DNA from: Oscillospiraceae bacterium
GTDB lineage: Bacteria; Bacillota; Clostridia; Oscillospirales; Oscillospiraceae
Assembly: GCA_017465625.1 (NCBI GenBank)
Contig: JAFTVV010000024.1
Location: 1-48,977 of the forward strand
Reading direction: 5' to 3'
DNA: 48,977 bases
Shown: piece after piece, positions 24,731 through 31,678 of the stretch
Position numbering within the stretch: position 1 is the first letter of the stretch
Layout of the letters: each line of letters opens with the position of its first letter
The notes under the pieces: generated by a model
The model's database searches: none
Seen by the model: only the letters and a program-made list of their open reading frames with translations
What the model was told of the DNA's origin: nothing
Made by a program: the position numbers and the translations under genes

Positions 24731-25654
24731 TTATTCTTTTGTGCCTTCCACAATGCCGTTTGCCAGGCCTACAAGACCCTGCATCTGACTGGGAATGATG
24801 ATTTTGGTAGCCTTGCCGTCTGCAACCTTTTCCATTGCTTCCACGGCCTTCAGCTTAATAACCTGATCGTTGGGTGCTTTTTCGTTCAGCATCTGCATAG
24901 AGTCAGCCAGTGCCTGCTGAACGGTACGGATTGCCTGCGCTTCACCGTCTGCCTTCAAAATAGCAGCCTGCTTTTCAGCCTCTGCCTTCAAAATGGCGGC
25001 TTGCTTTTCTGCGTCAGCACGCAAAATGGCGGATTCCTTTTCGCCTTCTGCAATCAAAATGGCGGATTTTTTCTGACCTTCTGCCTGCAAAATTGCCTGA
25101 CGACGGTCACGCTCTGCCTTCATCTGCTTTTCCATGGAGCTTTGAATATCTTGAGGCGGCAAAATGTTTTTCAGCTCCACACGGTTGACCTTGATGCCCC
25201 AGGGGTCGGTGGCCTCGTCCAAAATAGCGCGCATTTTGGTGTTGATCACGTCACGGGAGGTCAGGGTCTGATCCAGTTCCAGATCGCCGATGATGTTACG
25301 CAATGTGGTGGCGGTGAGGGTTTCCATAGCGGTCATGGGCTGTTCCACACCGTAGCAATACAGCTTGGGGTCGGTAATCTGGAAATAAACCACCGTATCA
25401 ATCTGCATAGTAACATTATCCTTGGTAATAACCGGCTGAGGGGGATAGTCGTGCACCTGCTCTTTGAGATTCACACGACGTGCCACACGGTCGATAAAAG
25501 GTACTTTAAAATGCAGGCCAACGCCCCACACCTCACGGAATGCGCCCAGCCGTTCAATCACGTAGGCTTTGGACTGCTGAACCACCTGAATATTGGAAAT
25601 GATGATCAAAAATACAATGGCGATAAAGCCAATCAATACATATATACCGGACAT
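24731..25654 (-). CDS. SPFH/Band 7 membrane protein, QmcA/stomatin-like
   Basis: The 307-residue protein has an N-terminal membrane helix (IYVLIGFIAIVFLIIISNIQ), an SPFH domain starting VQQSKAYVIERLGAF and containing GLHFKVPFID and the TDPWGIKVNRVELKNI segment. A long coiled coil and a short C-terminal oligomerisation region follow. SPFH proteins form large ring- or cage-like membrane scaffolds that organise microdomains and modulate membrane proteases. The coiled coil contains five near-identical 11-residue units. It follows an NfeD-type gene by 12 nt; SPFH/NfeD pairs are a conserved functional partnership. Confidence 0.93.
   Translation of the reverse strand: MSGIYVLIGFIAIVFLIIISNIQVVQQSKAYVIERLGAFREVWGVGLHFKVPFIDRVARRVNLKEQVHDYPPQPVITKDNVTMQIDTVVYFQITDPKLYCYGVEQPMTAMETLTATTLRNIIGDLELDQTLTSRDVINTKMRAILDEATDPWGIKVNRVELKNILPPQDIQSSMEKQMKAERDRRQAILQAEGQKKSAILIAEGEKESAILRADAEKQAAILKAEAEKQAAILKADGEAQAIRTVQQALADSMQMLNEKAPNDQVIKLKAVEAMEKVADGKATKIIIPSQMQGLVGLANGIVEGTKE
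24940..25105 (-). repeat. 33-bp tandem repeats encoding hendecads in the SPFH protein
   Basis: Five consecutive 11-residue units of the pattern A-(E/D)-(G/A)-E-K-x-(S/A)-A-I-L-(K/R/I) are visible both in protein and DNA. This matches the hendecad coiled coil known in QmcA-like SPFH proteins. High DNA identity between units makes copy-number slippage possible. Confidence 0.8.
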
Positions 25655-25666
25655 TTTTGTTCCTCC

Positions 25667-26101
25667 TTATTTTTGAATACTGACGAATACGCGGACGCCT
25701 TCCACCCGATCTACGCAGACCAGTGCGCCCTCTTCAATGGTTGTGCCGTCTGTACTGCGTGCGGCCCATTCCATTGCACCCAGCTTCACGTGACCGCAAG
25801 CGTCCACGTTGCTGATTTGCTCGGTGACGCGACCCACTGCACCGATCACGGCATCCACATTGGTTTTTTCCAGTTTTGGGGTGAAGTGCTTTTTGACCAC
25901 AGGACGCAAGCACCACAAAAGCAGTGCGGAAACTGCCAAAAACAGCACCACCTGCAGCCACAGCGCACCGCCCAGCAGGCTGACAATCATTGCCGCCAGT
26001 GCGCCCATCACGAACCAAATGGACACCATTGTAACCGTGGATGCTTCCATAATGATGAATACCACCATCAGGGCAAACCAGACATAGGATTCAAGCTCCA
26101 T
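25667..26101 (-). CDS. NfeD-like membrane protein
   Basis: The 144-residue protein has three hydrophobic stretches in its first 80 residues (YVWFALMVVFIIME, IWFVMGALAAMIVSLLG, LWLQVVLFLAVSALLLW) and a C-terminal OB-fold-like domain with DAVIGAVGRVTEQISN and GALVCVDRVEGVRVFV. This is the short NfeD form without the ClpP-like protease. NfeD partners with SPFH proteins in membrane-microdomain quality control. A longer frame exists upstream; AGGGGG at 7 nt and alignment with the first membrane helix set the start at 26101. It leads the two-gene operon with the SPFH gene. Confidence 0.9.
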   Translation of the reverse strand: MELESYVWFALMVVFIIMEASTVTMVSIWFVMGALAAMIVSLLGGALWLQVVLFLAVSALLLWCLRPVVKKHFTPKLEKTNVDAVIGAVGRVTEQISNVDACGHVKLGAMEWAARSTDGTTIEEGALVCVDRVEGVRVFVSIQK

Positions 26102-26141
26102 ACACAATCCCCCTTTTATTTTATACCCTTGGGTTATCTTA

Positions 26142-26170
26142 AGTATAACAAAGCTCCCGCAAAAACGCAA
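26142..26170 (-). promoter_or_regulatory. Promoter for the nfeD-SPFH operon
   Basis: On the minus strand, TTGCGT (26170-26165), 17-bp spacer, TATACT (26147-26142). Confidence 0.6.
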
Positions 26171-26189
26171 CAAAAATCTGTCAAAACGG

Positions 26190-26218
26190 TTGCACGCGGC
26201 GAAAGAATGATGTATAAT
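26190..26218 (+). promoter_or_regulatory. pta promoter
   Basis: TTGCAC (26190-26195), 17-bp spacer, TATAAT (26213-26218), about 60 bp before the pta ATG. Confidence 0.75.
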
Positions 26219-26276
26219 TAAAATGTAAAAATATGGGCCTGATTACAGCTGCCCGAAATAATGGAGGAATCATACG

Positions 26277-27275
26277 ATGTTTAATGCAATGATTGATGTT
26301 TTGAAAGCCAACCCCCGGAAGATCGTCTTCACCGAGGGTCACGATGCCCGTATTCTGGAGGCTGCCGCACGTCTGAACGAGGGCAAGTTCCTGACTCCCG
26401 TGTTGGTAGGCAACGTGGACGTCGTGAAGGAAAATGCCGCAAAGGGCGGCTTCAACATTGACGGTGTTGAAATTCTGGACCCTGTTACTTATCCCGGTAT
26501 GGACGAGATGGTAGACAAAATGGTAGAGCTGCGCAAGGGCAAGATGTCCGCTGACGAGTGCCGTGCCGCACTTTCCAAGGGCAACTACTTCGGCACTATG
26601 CTGGTAAAGATGGGCTATGCCGACGCTCTGCTGGGCGGTGCTACCTACTCCACTGCCGATACTGTTCGTCCTGCACTGCAGCTGGTCAAGACCAAAAAGG
26701 GTGCAAACCTGGTGTCCTCCTGCTTCATTATGGTCCGTGGCGACGAGAAGATCGCTATGGGCGACTGCGCCATCAACCTGAGCTATGAAGACAGCGTAGA
26801 CAAAGAGGGCAATGTGACCGTTTCCGCCGCACGGAAGCTTGCTGAGGTTGCCATCGAGACCGCCAAGACCGCAAAGGTATTCGGCATTGATCCCAAGGTT
26901 GCAATGCTGAGCTTCTCCACCAACGGCTCCGGCAAGGGCGGCACTGTAAAGCTGAGCCACGATGCCACCGCTGTTGCCAAGGAAATGGATCCCACTCTGG
27001 CCATCGACGGCGAGATGCAGTTCGACGCTGCTGTGGCACCGGAGGTTGGTCAGCTAAAGTTCCCCGGCTCTCCTGTGGCAGGCTACGCCAACACCTTCAT
27101 CTTCCCCTGCATCGAAGCCGGCAACATCGGCTACAAGATCGCTCAGCGTTTGGGCGGCTACGAGGCTTACGGCCCCATCCTGCAGGGTCTGGCAGCACCC
27201 ATCAACGACCTGTCCCGTGGCTGTAATGCCGACGAGGTCTACAAGATGGCCATTATCACCGCCGCATTGGTGTAA
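26277..27275 (+). CDS. pta: Phosphate acetyltransferase
   Basis: Pta interconverts acetyl-CoA plus phosphate and acetyl phosphate plus CoA; with acetate kinase it yields ATP and acetate. The 332-residue protein is the short single-domain form, with the N-terminal KIVFTEGHDARIL, the GGATYSTADTVRPALQ segment and the C-terminal LQGLAAPINDLSRGC active-site motif (Ser and Arg). GGAGG lies about 10 nt before the ATG. No ackA follows; a small orphan gene does. In a cell with CODH/ACS this enzyme is the likely exit route for acetyl-CoA. Confidence 0.95.
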   Translation: MFNAMIDVLKANPRKIVFTEGHDARILEAAARLNEGKFLTPVLVGNVDVVKENAAKGGFNIDGVEILDPVTYPGMDEMVDKMVELRKGKMSADECRAALSKGNYFGTMLVKMGYADALLGGATYSTADTVRPALQLVKTKKGANLVSSCFIMVRGDEKIAMGDCAINLSYEDSVDKEGNVTVSAARKLAEVAIETAKTAKVFGIDPKVAMLSFSTNGSGKGGTVKLSHDATAVAKEMDPTLAIDGEMQFDAAVAPEVGQLKFPGSPVAGYANTFIFPCIEAGNIGYKIAQRLGGYEAYGPILQGLAAPINDLSRGCNADEVYKMAIITAALV

Positions 27276-27308
27276 TGGTACATCCATCAAAAATCGGGAG
27301 GAATTACT

Positions 27309-27521
27309 ATGGATATCAAGAAGAAAATTGACGAACTGGTGGATAAGATCAAGTCCGATCCCAAGCTGCTGGCACAGTTTAAGTCCAATCCCATTGGTGC
27401 TGTTGAAGGTCTGATCGGTGTCAACCTGCCCGACGAACAACTCAAGCCTCTGATCGCTGGCATTCAAGCCAAGTTAGAGGACAAGGGCGGCGTGCTGGGC
27501 AAAATCGGCAAGCTGTTCTAA
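27309..27521 (+). CDS. 70-residue leader-peptide-like small protein
   Basis: The small protein has an amphipathic, charged N-terminal helix (MDIKKKIDELVDKIKSDP), a helix-turn-helix-like middle with the pattern K-S-N-P-I-G-A-V-E-x-L-x-G-V-N-L-P-D-E-Q, then DKGG and a short cationic, hydrophobic tail VLGKIGKLF. The middle resembles the Nif11/NHLP leader fold of ribosomal peptides, where a double glycine marks cleavage. No maturase or ABC peptidase is nearby, so a housekeeping helical protein co-expressed with pta is equally possible. GGGAGG lies 7 nt before the ATG, 33 bases after pta, and a strong terminator follows. Confidence 0.82.
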   Translation: MDIKKKIDELVDKIKSDPKLLAQFKSNPIGAVEGLIGVNLPDEQLKPLIAGIQAKLEDKGGVLGKIGKLF

Positions 27522-27534
27522 TATATTATAATCA

Positions 27535-27573
27535 ATATTGGGGTCAGGCGATTGTTGCGCCTGACCCCAATAT
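27535..27573 (+). terminator. Terminator after the pta unit
   Basis: A perfect 16-bp stem (27535-27550 with 27558-27573) with a 7-nt loop, followed by ATTTATT. It lies between convergent units and can serve both. Confidence 0.88.
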
Positions 27574-27630
27574 ATTTATTGCAGATCCTTTTTGATGTAG
27601 GCAATGCATTTCTGAAAAGCCTGTTTGCTG

Positions 27631-28521
27631 TCAATTGGAAAACTCAACAGCCTTGATGTAGTCTAAGCAGATTTTAAGACTTTTGGACATCCATTTATTC
27701 TTATGGTAGATCAGCTGCTTCCATATATCCGTATTCATATCTGTCACGTCCAGATAGCAGAGTTTTCCGGCGTGCACCAAATCCCGCGTTACAAAATCGG
27801 GGAGATACGAGATCATATCCCCCTCCACCAGCAAGGCGGTAATTACATCGGTGCGTCCCACTTCCAAAATGGGTGAAATCTCCAAAGAGCGTTCGGAGAG
27901 TTCCCGGTCAAATACCCGGCGGTAGCCCTGTCCCCGTTCGGTCAGCACAAAGGGTTCTTTGATGATATCCTCCACGGAAAGTCCGCGAACGCCGGCAAAT
28001 TTGGAAGTGGAGGCGGTGACAAAGTGCATCGGAAGCCGCTCTTCCTTGGCGACCACGTAGTCCTTGTGATACAGCCGGTGATCCAACGTGATCACCAGAT
28101 CCAGCTCGTTGTGATCCAGCATATTCAGCATATACCCTGTATCACCGGTGGAAAACCGCACAGAAAGGGCAGGATAACGGCTGTGAAAATCCATATAGTG
28201 GGCAGAGATCAGACGCTCACAGATGGAGTCGGGCGTGCCGATGTGAATATGCCCACGGCACTCCTCCCCTTTGGAAAGACCCTCCCGAAAATCGTCTGTC
28301 AGTGCGCGGATGCGGTGGGCATAGGATACCAGTTCCTGCCCTCTTTCCGTCAGGGTTACGGTGTGGTTGATGCGTTCAAAGAGCAAGCAGTCCAATTCCT
28401 TTTCCAGCTGCTTGATTTGAAAAGAAACCGTGGACTGAGAGTAGCCCAGCTGCTCTGCCGCTTTTGTAAAGCTGCCCAGCTCCGCAACCGATATAAAAGT
28501 GATCAAATTTCTTAATTCCAT
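27631..28521 (-). CDS. LysR family transcriptional regulator
   Basis: The 296-residue protein has the N-terminal winged helix-turn-helix of LysR regulators (ELRNLITFISVAELGSFTKAAEQLGYSQSTVSFQIKQLEKEL at the start) and a periplasmic-binding-like effector domain from about residue 90. It is transcribed away from a three-gene ABC importer, the classic arrangement for a LysR protein controlling its divergent neighbour. The shared 157-bp region contains a TTCAC-N12-GTGAA dyad overlapping the importer -35 box. The effector ligand, presumably the importer substrate or a derivative, is not known. Confidence 0.93.
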   Translation of the reverse strand: MELRNLITFISVAELGSFTKAAEQLGYSQSTVSFQIKQLEKELDCLLFERINHTVTLTERGQELVSYAHRIRALTDDFREGLSKGEECRGHIHIGTPDSICERLISAHYMDFHSRYPALSVRFSTGDTGYMLNMLDHNELDLVITLDHRLYHKDYVVAKEERLPMHFVTASTSKFAGVRGLSVEDIIKEPFVLTERGQGYRRVFDRELSERSLEISPILEVGRTDVITALLVEGDMISYLPDFVTRDLVHAGKLCYLDVTDMNTDIWKQLIYHKNKWMSKSLKICLDYIKAVEFSN

Positions 28522-28567
28522 ACCCGTCCCTCACCATCGAAATTTTAGATAGTAAACATTAAAACCA

Positions 28568-28600
28568 TTCACTTGACTAATGATGTGAAGTATTATAATA
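28568..28600 (+). promoter_or_regulatory. Importer promoter with overlapping dyad, candidate LysR operator
   Basis: The inverted repeat TTCAC-N12-GTGAA (28568-28589) covers TTGACT (28573-28578), with the -10 region TATAATAT just downstream (15-17 bp spacing depending on the hexamer chosen). LysR proteins bind interrupted dyads of this size in divergent promoters. Confidence 0.55.
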
Positions 28601-28678
28601 TGTGCACTGTGAAAAGTCAATCCGCTTTGTAAAAGCAAGCGAAGCAGAGGACACAAAAAGAAGATTAGGAGAATGATT

Positions 28679-29656
28679 ATGAAAAAGACGTTATCTGTTT
28701 TATTGGCACTGACCCTTTGTCTGGGCAGCTGTTTTGCCCTTGCCGCCTGCTCCGGCAAGGACTCCTCCGCAAAATACGAAATCGGCATTGTGCAGATCGT
28801 AGAGCACCCTGCATTGGATGCCGCAACAGCAGGTTTTAAGCAAGCAGTTATTGACGAACTGGGTGCGGATATGGTAAAATTCAACTATCAGAATGCGCAA
28901 AACGATGCCAACACCTGTTCTACCATCGTCAATCAGTTTGTCTCCGACAACGTGGATCTGATTATGGCCAACGCCACCCCCGCACTGCAGGCTGCTGCCG
29001 CCGCTACCGGTGACATTCCCATTTTGGGCACTTCCGTTACCGAGTACGGTGTTGCACTGGATTTGAGTGACTTTAACGGTACGGTTGGCGGCAACATCTC
29101 CGGCACCTCCGACCTGGCACCTCTGGACGCACAGGCTGCGATGATTGCCGAATGGTTCCCTGATGCCCAATCCGTTGGTCTGCTGTATTGCTCCAAGGAA
29201 GCAAACAGTAAGTATCAGGTAGATGTGATGAAGGCCGAGCTGGAAGCCAAGGGTCTGACCGTCTCCATGCACCCCTTCTCCGACTCCAACGATCTGGCGC
29301 AGATCTGCACCACCGCTGCTGCAAACTGTGACGTCATCTATGTCCCCACCGATAACACCGCCGCTGAGAATACCGGCATTATCGACAACATCTGCTCTGC
29401 AGAAAAAGTTCCCGTCATCGCCGGTGAGGCAGGCATCTGTAAGGGCTGCGGCATTGCAACCCTGTCCATCGATTACTACGATCTGGGCTACACCACCGGT
29501 AAAATGGCTGTGCAGATCCTGCGTGACGGTGCAGACATCTCCACCATGCCCATCGGTTATGCCGAGAATGCAACACCCCAGTACAACCAGCGCATTTGTG
29601 ACGCACTGGGCATCACAGAGATTCCGGCAGGCTACACTGCCCTCGACAACGACTAA
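28679..29656 (+). CDS. ABC importer substrate-binding lipoprotein (TrpX/COG2984 type)
   Basis: The 325-residue lipoprotein captures ligand outside the membrane. The signal peptide ends in lipobox LAAC (C24). The mature domain opens YEIGIVQIVEHPALD, followed by NANTCS-like NDANTCSTIVNQFV, and shows ILGTSVTEYG and VIYVPTDNTAAEN, all typical of the ABC_sub_bind family (PF04392). Characterised or predicted relatives carry tryptophan or tyrosine (TrpX), others uncharacterised ligands. Two ATGs are in frame; AGGAG at 7 nt selects 28679. No T-box leader is present, unlike classical trpXYZ, so an amino-acid substrate is uncertain. Confidence 0.92.
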   Translation: MKKTLSVLLALTLCLGSCFALAACSGKDSSAKYEIGIVQIVEHPALDAATAGFKQAVIDELGADMVKFNYQNAQNDANTCSTIVNQFVSDNVDLIMANATPALQAAAAATGDIPILGTSVTEYGVALDLSDFNGTVGGNISGTSDLAPLDAQAAMIAEWFPDAQSVGLLYCSKEANSKYQVDVMKAELEAKGLTVSMHPFSDSNDLAQICTTAAANCDVIYVPTDNTAAENTGIIDNICSAEKVPVIAGEAGICKGCGIATLSIDYYDLGYTTGKMAVQILRDGADISTMPIGYAENATPQYNQRICDALGITEIPAGYTALDND

Positions 29657-29677
29657 GCCCCTGACGCTTACATATTC

Positions 29678-29711
29678 AGCCGGAGTGAATAAACTTCGCT
29701 CCGGCTTTTTT
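29678..29711 (+). terminator. Intercistronic terminator inside the ABC operon
   Basis: AGCCGGAGTG and CGCTCCGGCT pair (one G-T pair) around a 9-nt loop, followed by six T residues. It sits between the binding-protein gene and the permease gene, and would let most transcripts end after the binding protein, raising its level over the membrane subunits. Confidence 0.8.
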
Positions 29712-29740
29712 ATGACTATAGACACTACGGGAGAAATGAA

Positions 29741-30673
29741 ATGGAAATTCTTGAGCAACTACTTGGCGCACTGCCCGGAACGGCCTCACAAGGCCTGATC
29801 TGGGGTATTATGGCAATTGGCGTTTACATTACATATCGTATTCTGGACGTGGCCGACCTGACTGTAGACGGCTCGTTCGCAACCGGTGCCGCAGTGGCAG
29901 TCGTTTTGATTCTCAACGGCTGTAACCTGTGGCTTGCAATGTTTGCGGCCTTTATCGCAGGCCTGATTGCAGGTGCAGTGACCGGCCTTTTGCACACCAT
30001 GATGGGTATTCCCCCCATTCTTGCAGGCATTCTGACCCAGCTTTCCCTCTATTCCATCAACCTCAAAATTATGGGCAAGGCAAACCAGTCCATCAACGTC
30101 AACCAGACCGATCTGCTGATCAGTCTTCGTTGGGTAAAGGAAACCGCTTTCCACAACCCCCTGATCACCGTGGGCATTGTTCTGATTGTACTGATTGCCC
30201 TTTTGTATTGGTTCTTCGGCACAGAAATGGGCTGTGGCATCCGCGCTACCGGCATCAATCAGAATATGAGCCGCGCCCAGGGCATCAATACCAACCGCAA
30301 TAAGGTATTGGGCATTATGCTCTCCAACGGTCTGGTTGCCTTCTCCGGTGCATTCCTTGCCCAATATCAAGGCTTTGCAGACGTTAAAATGGGACAGGGC
30401 GCCATCGTCATTGGCCTTGCTGCCGTCATCATCGGTGAAGCACTGTTCGGCAAAATCTTTAAAAATTTCGCTTTGAGATTGCTTTCTGTGGCACTTGGTG
30501 CTATTGTATACTACATCGTTGTGCAGACGGTCATTACCTTGGGCTTTGACGCAAACCTGATGAAGCTGCTGTCTGCCGTCATCGTCGCTGTGTTCCTGGC
30601 AATCCCCTACTGGAAAAAGCAGTACGCTGAAAATCACATCAGAAGATCCAACAGGGGGAAGAACAATGCTTGA
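29741..30673 (+). CDS. ABC importer permease (COG4120 type)
   Basis: The 310-residue integral membrane protein has about eight to nine hydrophobic segments and belongs to the BPD_transp_2 permease superfamily. It includes the LDVADLTVDGSFATGAAVAV stretch and GCGIRATGINQNMSRAQGINTNR, the cytoplasmic coupling region of this family. It would pair with itself to form the channel energised by the ATPase downstream. Its start is 30 bases beyond the intercistronic terminator, and its end overlaps the ATPase gene by 8 nt. Confidence 0.92.
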   Translation: MEILEQLLGALPGTASQGLIWGIMAIGVYITYRILDVADLTVDGSFATGAAVAVVLILNGCNLWLAMFAAFIAGLIAGAVTGLLHTMMGIPPILAGILTQLSLYSINLKIMGKANQSINVNQTDLLISLRWVKETAFHNPLITVGIVLIVLIALLYWFFGTEMGCGIRATGINQNMSRAQGINTNRNKVLGIMLSNGLVAFSGAFLAQYQGFADVKMGQGAIVIGLAAVIIGEALFGKIFKNFALRLLSVALGAIVYYIVVQTVITLGFDANLMKLLSAVIVAVFLAIPYWKKQYAENHIRRSNRGKNNA

Positions 30674-31463
30674 TATTATTAATGTAGAAAAAACCTTCAA
30701 CCCCGGTACGGTGAATGAGAAAAGAGCCCTGAACAACATCAATCTCCACTTGGACGAGGGCGATTTTGTCACGGTCATTGGCGGTAACGGTGCAGGTAAA
30801 TCCACTATGCTGAATATGGTTGCCGGTGTTTATCCGGTGGATTGCGGCAGTATTATCATCGACGGTGTGGATGTCACCCACCTGCGGGAGCATAAGCGTG
30901 CCAAATATCTGGGACGGGTATTTCAGGACCCCATGACCGGCACAGCGGCCGATATGCAGATCGAAGAAAATCTTGCGCTTGCCGCCCGTAGAGGCAAGCG
31001 CAGAGGTCTGCGCCCCGGCATTACCGCAAAGGAACGGAAAGAGTACAAAGAGCTTCTGAAAATTCTGGATTTGGGACTGGAAAACCGGCTTACCGCAAAG
31101 GTTGGTCTGCTCTCCGGCGGTCAGCGTCAGGCAATCACCCTGCTGATGGCCACACTGCAGAAACCCAAGCTGCTCCTTTTGGATGAACACACGGCGGCAT
31201 TAGACCCCAAAACCGCAAAAAAGGTTTTGGACATTACCGAGGACATTGTCAGCCGCAACAACCTGATGACCATTATGATCACCCACAATATGGCAGATGC
31301 CATTCGGGTCGGTAACCGCCTGATTATGATGCACGAGGGTCGCATTGTGGTAGACGTGAAGGGCGAGGAAAAGAAAAAGCTGACCATCGAACAGCTTTTG
31401 CAGTTGTTTGAGACGTCCAGCGGCAGTCAGTTTACCAGCGACAAGGTGATGCTGTCGAAATAA
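30666..31463 (+). CDS. ABC importer ATP-binding protein (COG1101 type)
   Basis: The 265-residue ATPase energises the importer. Walker A is GGNGAGKST near residue 39, the Q-loop is in VFQDPMTGTAADM, the signature is LSGGQRQ near residue 145, and Walker B with catalytic Glu is LLLLDEHTAALDPKTA. The switch His is in ITHNMADAIRVGNRL. The His after LLLLDE (DEHTAAL) is characteristic of this subfamily. The ATG overlaps the permease stop region by 8 nt, so the two are translationally coupled. Confidence 0.94.
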   Translation: MLDIINVEKTFNPGTVNEKRALNNINLHLDEGDFVTVIGGNGAGKSTMLNMVAGVYPVDCGSIIIDGVDVTHLREHKRAKYLGRVFQDPMTGTAADMQIEENLALAARRGKRRGLRPGITAKERKEYKELLKILDLGLENRLTAKVGLLSGGQRQAITLLMATLQKPKLLLLDEHTAALDPKTAKKVLDITEDIVSRNNLMTIMITHNMADAIRVGNRLIMMHEGRIVVDVKGEEKKKLTIEQLLQLFETSSGSQFTSDKVMLSK

Positions 31464-31678
31464 CATTCCCATATGTAACCGCTGATTAAAACGTCTGCGG
31501 TTATTAGCAGATCTTTTGACCTAACTTTTCAGTTCATAAAACTCGAAAGACACAAAGTATTCCTTCGTTTTCTGAACTTTAATTTATGTCAAAATCTCTT
31601 GCTACTAATTCTTGCCGATTTAATCATCGGTTACATATAAAGTAGCGAAAACGAATCCGTCGAAGGGAGAAACCTGTA
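31464..31678 (+). promoter_or_regulatory. Structured leader upstream of glnN
   Basis: The 215-base gap holds three potential hairpins. AACCGC/GCGGTT at about 31479-31502 may terminate the ABC operon. A long bulged stem runs from AGTTCA-t-AAAAC near 31531 to TTCGTTTTCTGAACT near 31580. CCGAT-TTAATC-ATCGG lies near 31617-31632. GGTT near 31631 can also pair with AACC just before the ATG. No known riboswitch class was matched. Confidence 0.45.

Noticed and set aside
24940-25105. Novel repeat in the SPFH protein
   Set aside because: The 11-residue coiled-coil repeats are a known trait of QmcA-like proteins, so listed as a feature but not as a discovery.
28530-28679. T-box leader for the TrpX-type importer
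   Set aside because: The 5' region is under 100 bases after the promoter and has no T-box (TGGN) sequence or specifier stem.
31620-31678. Glutamine riboswitch (glnA RNA)
   Set aside because: Isolated sub-motifs are present but the three-way junction and P2 hairpin are not; reported only as an unclassified leader.
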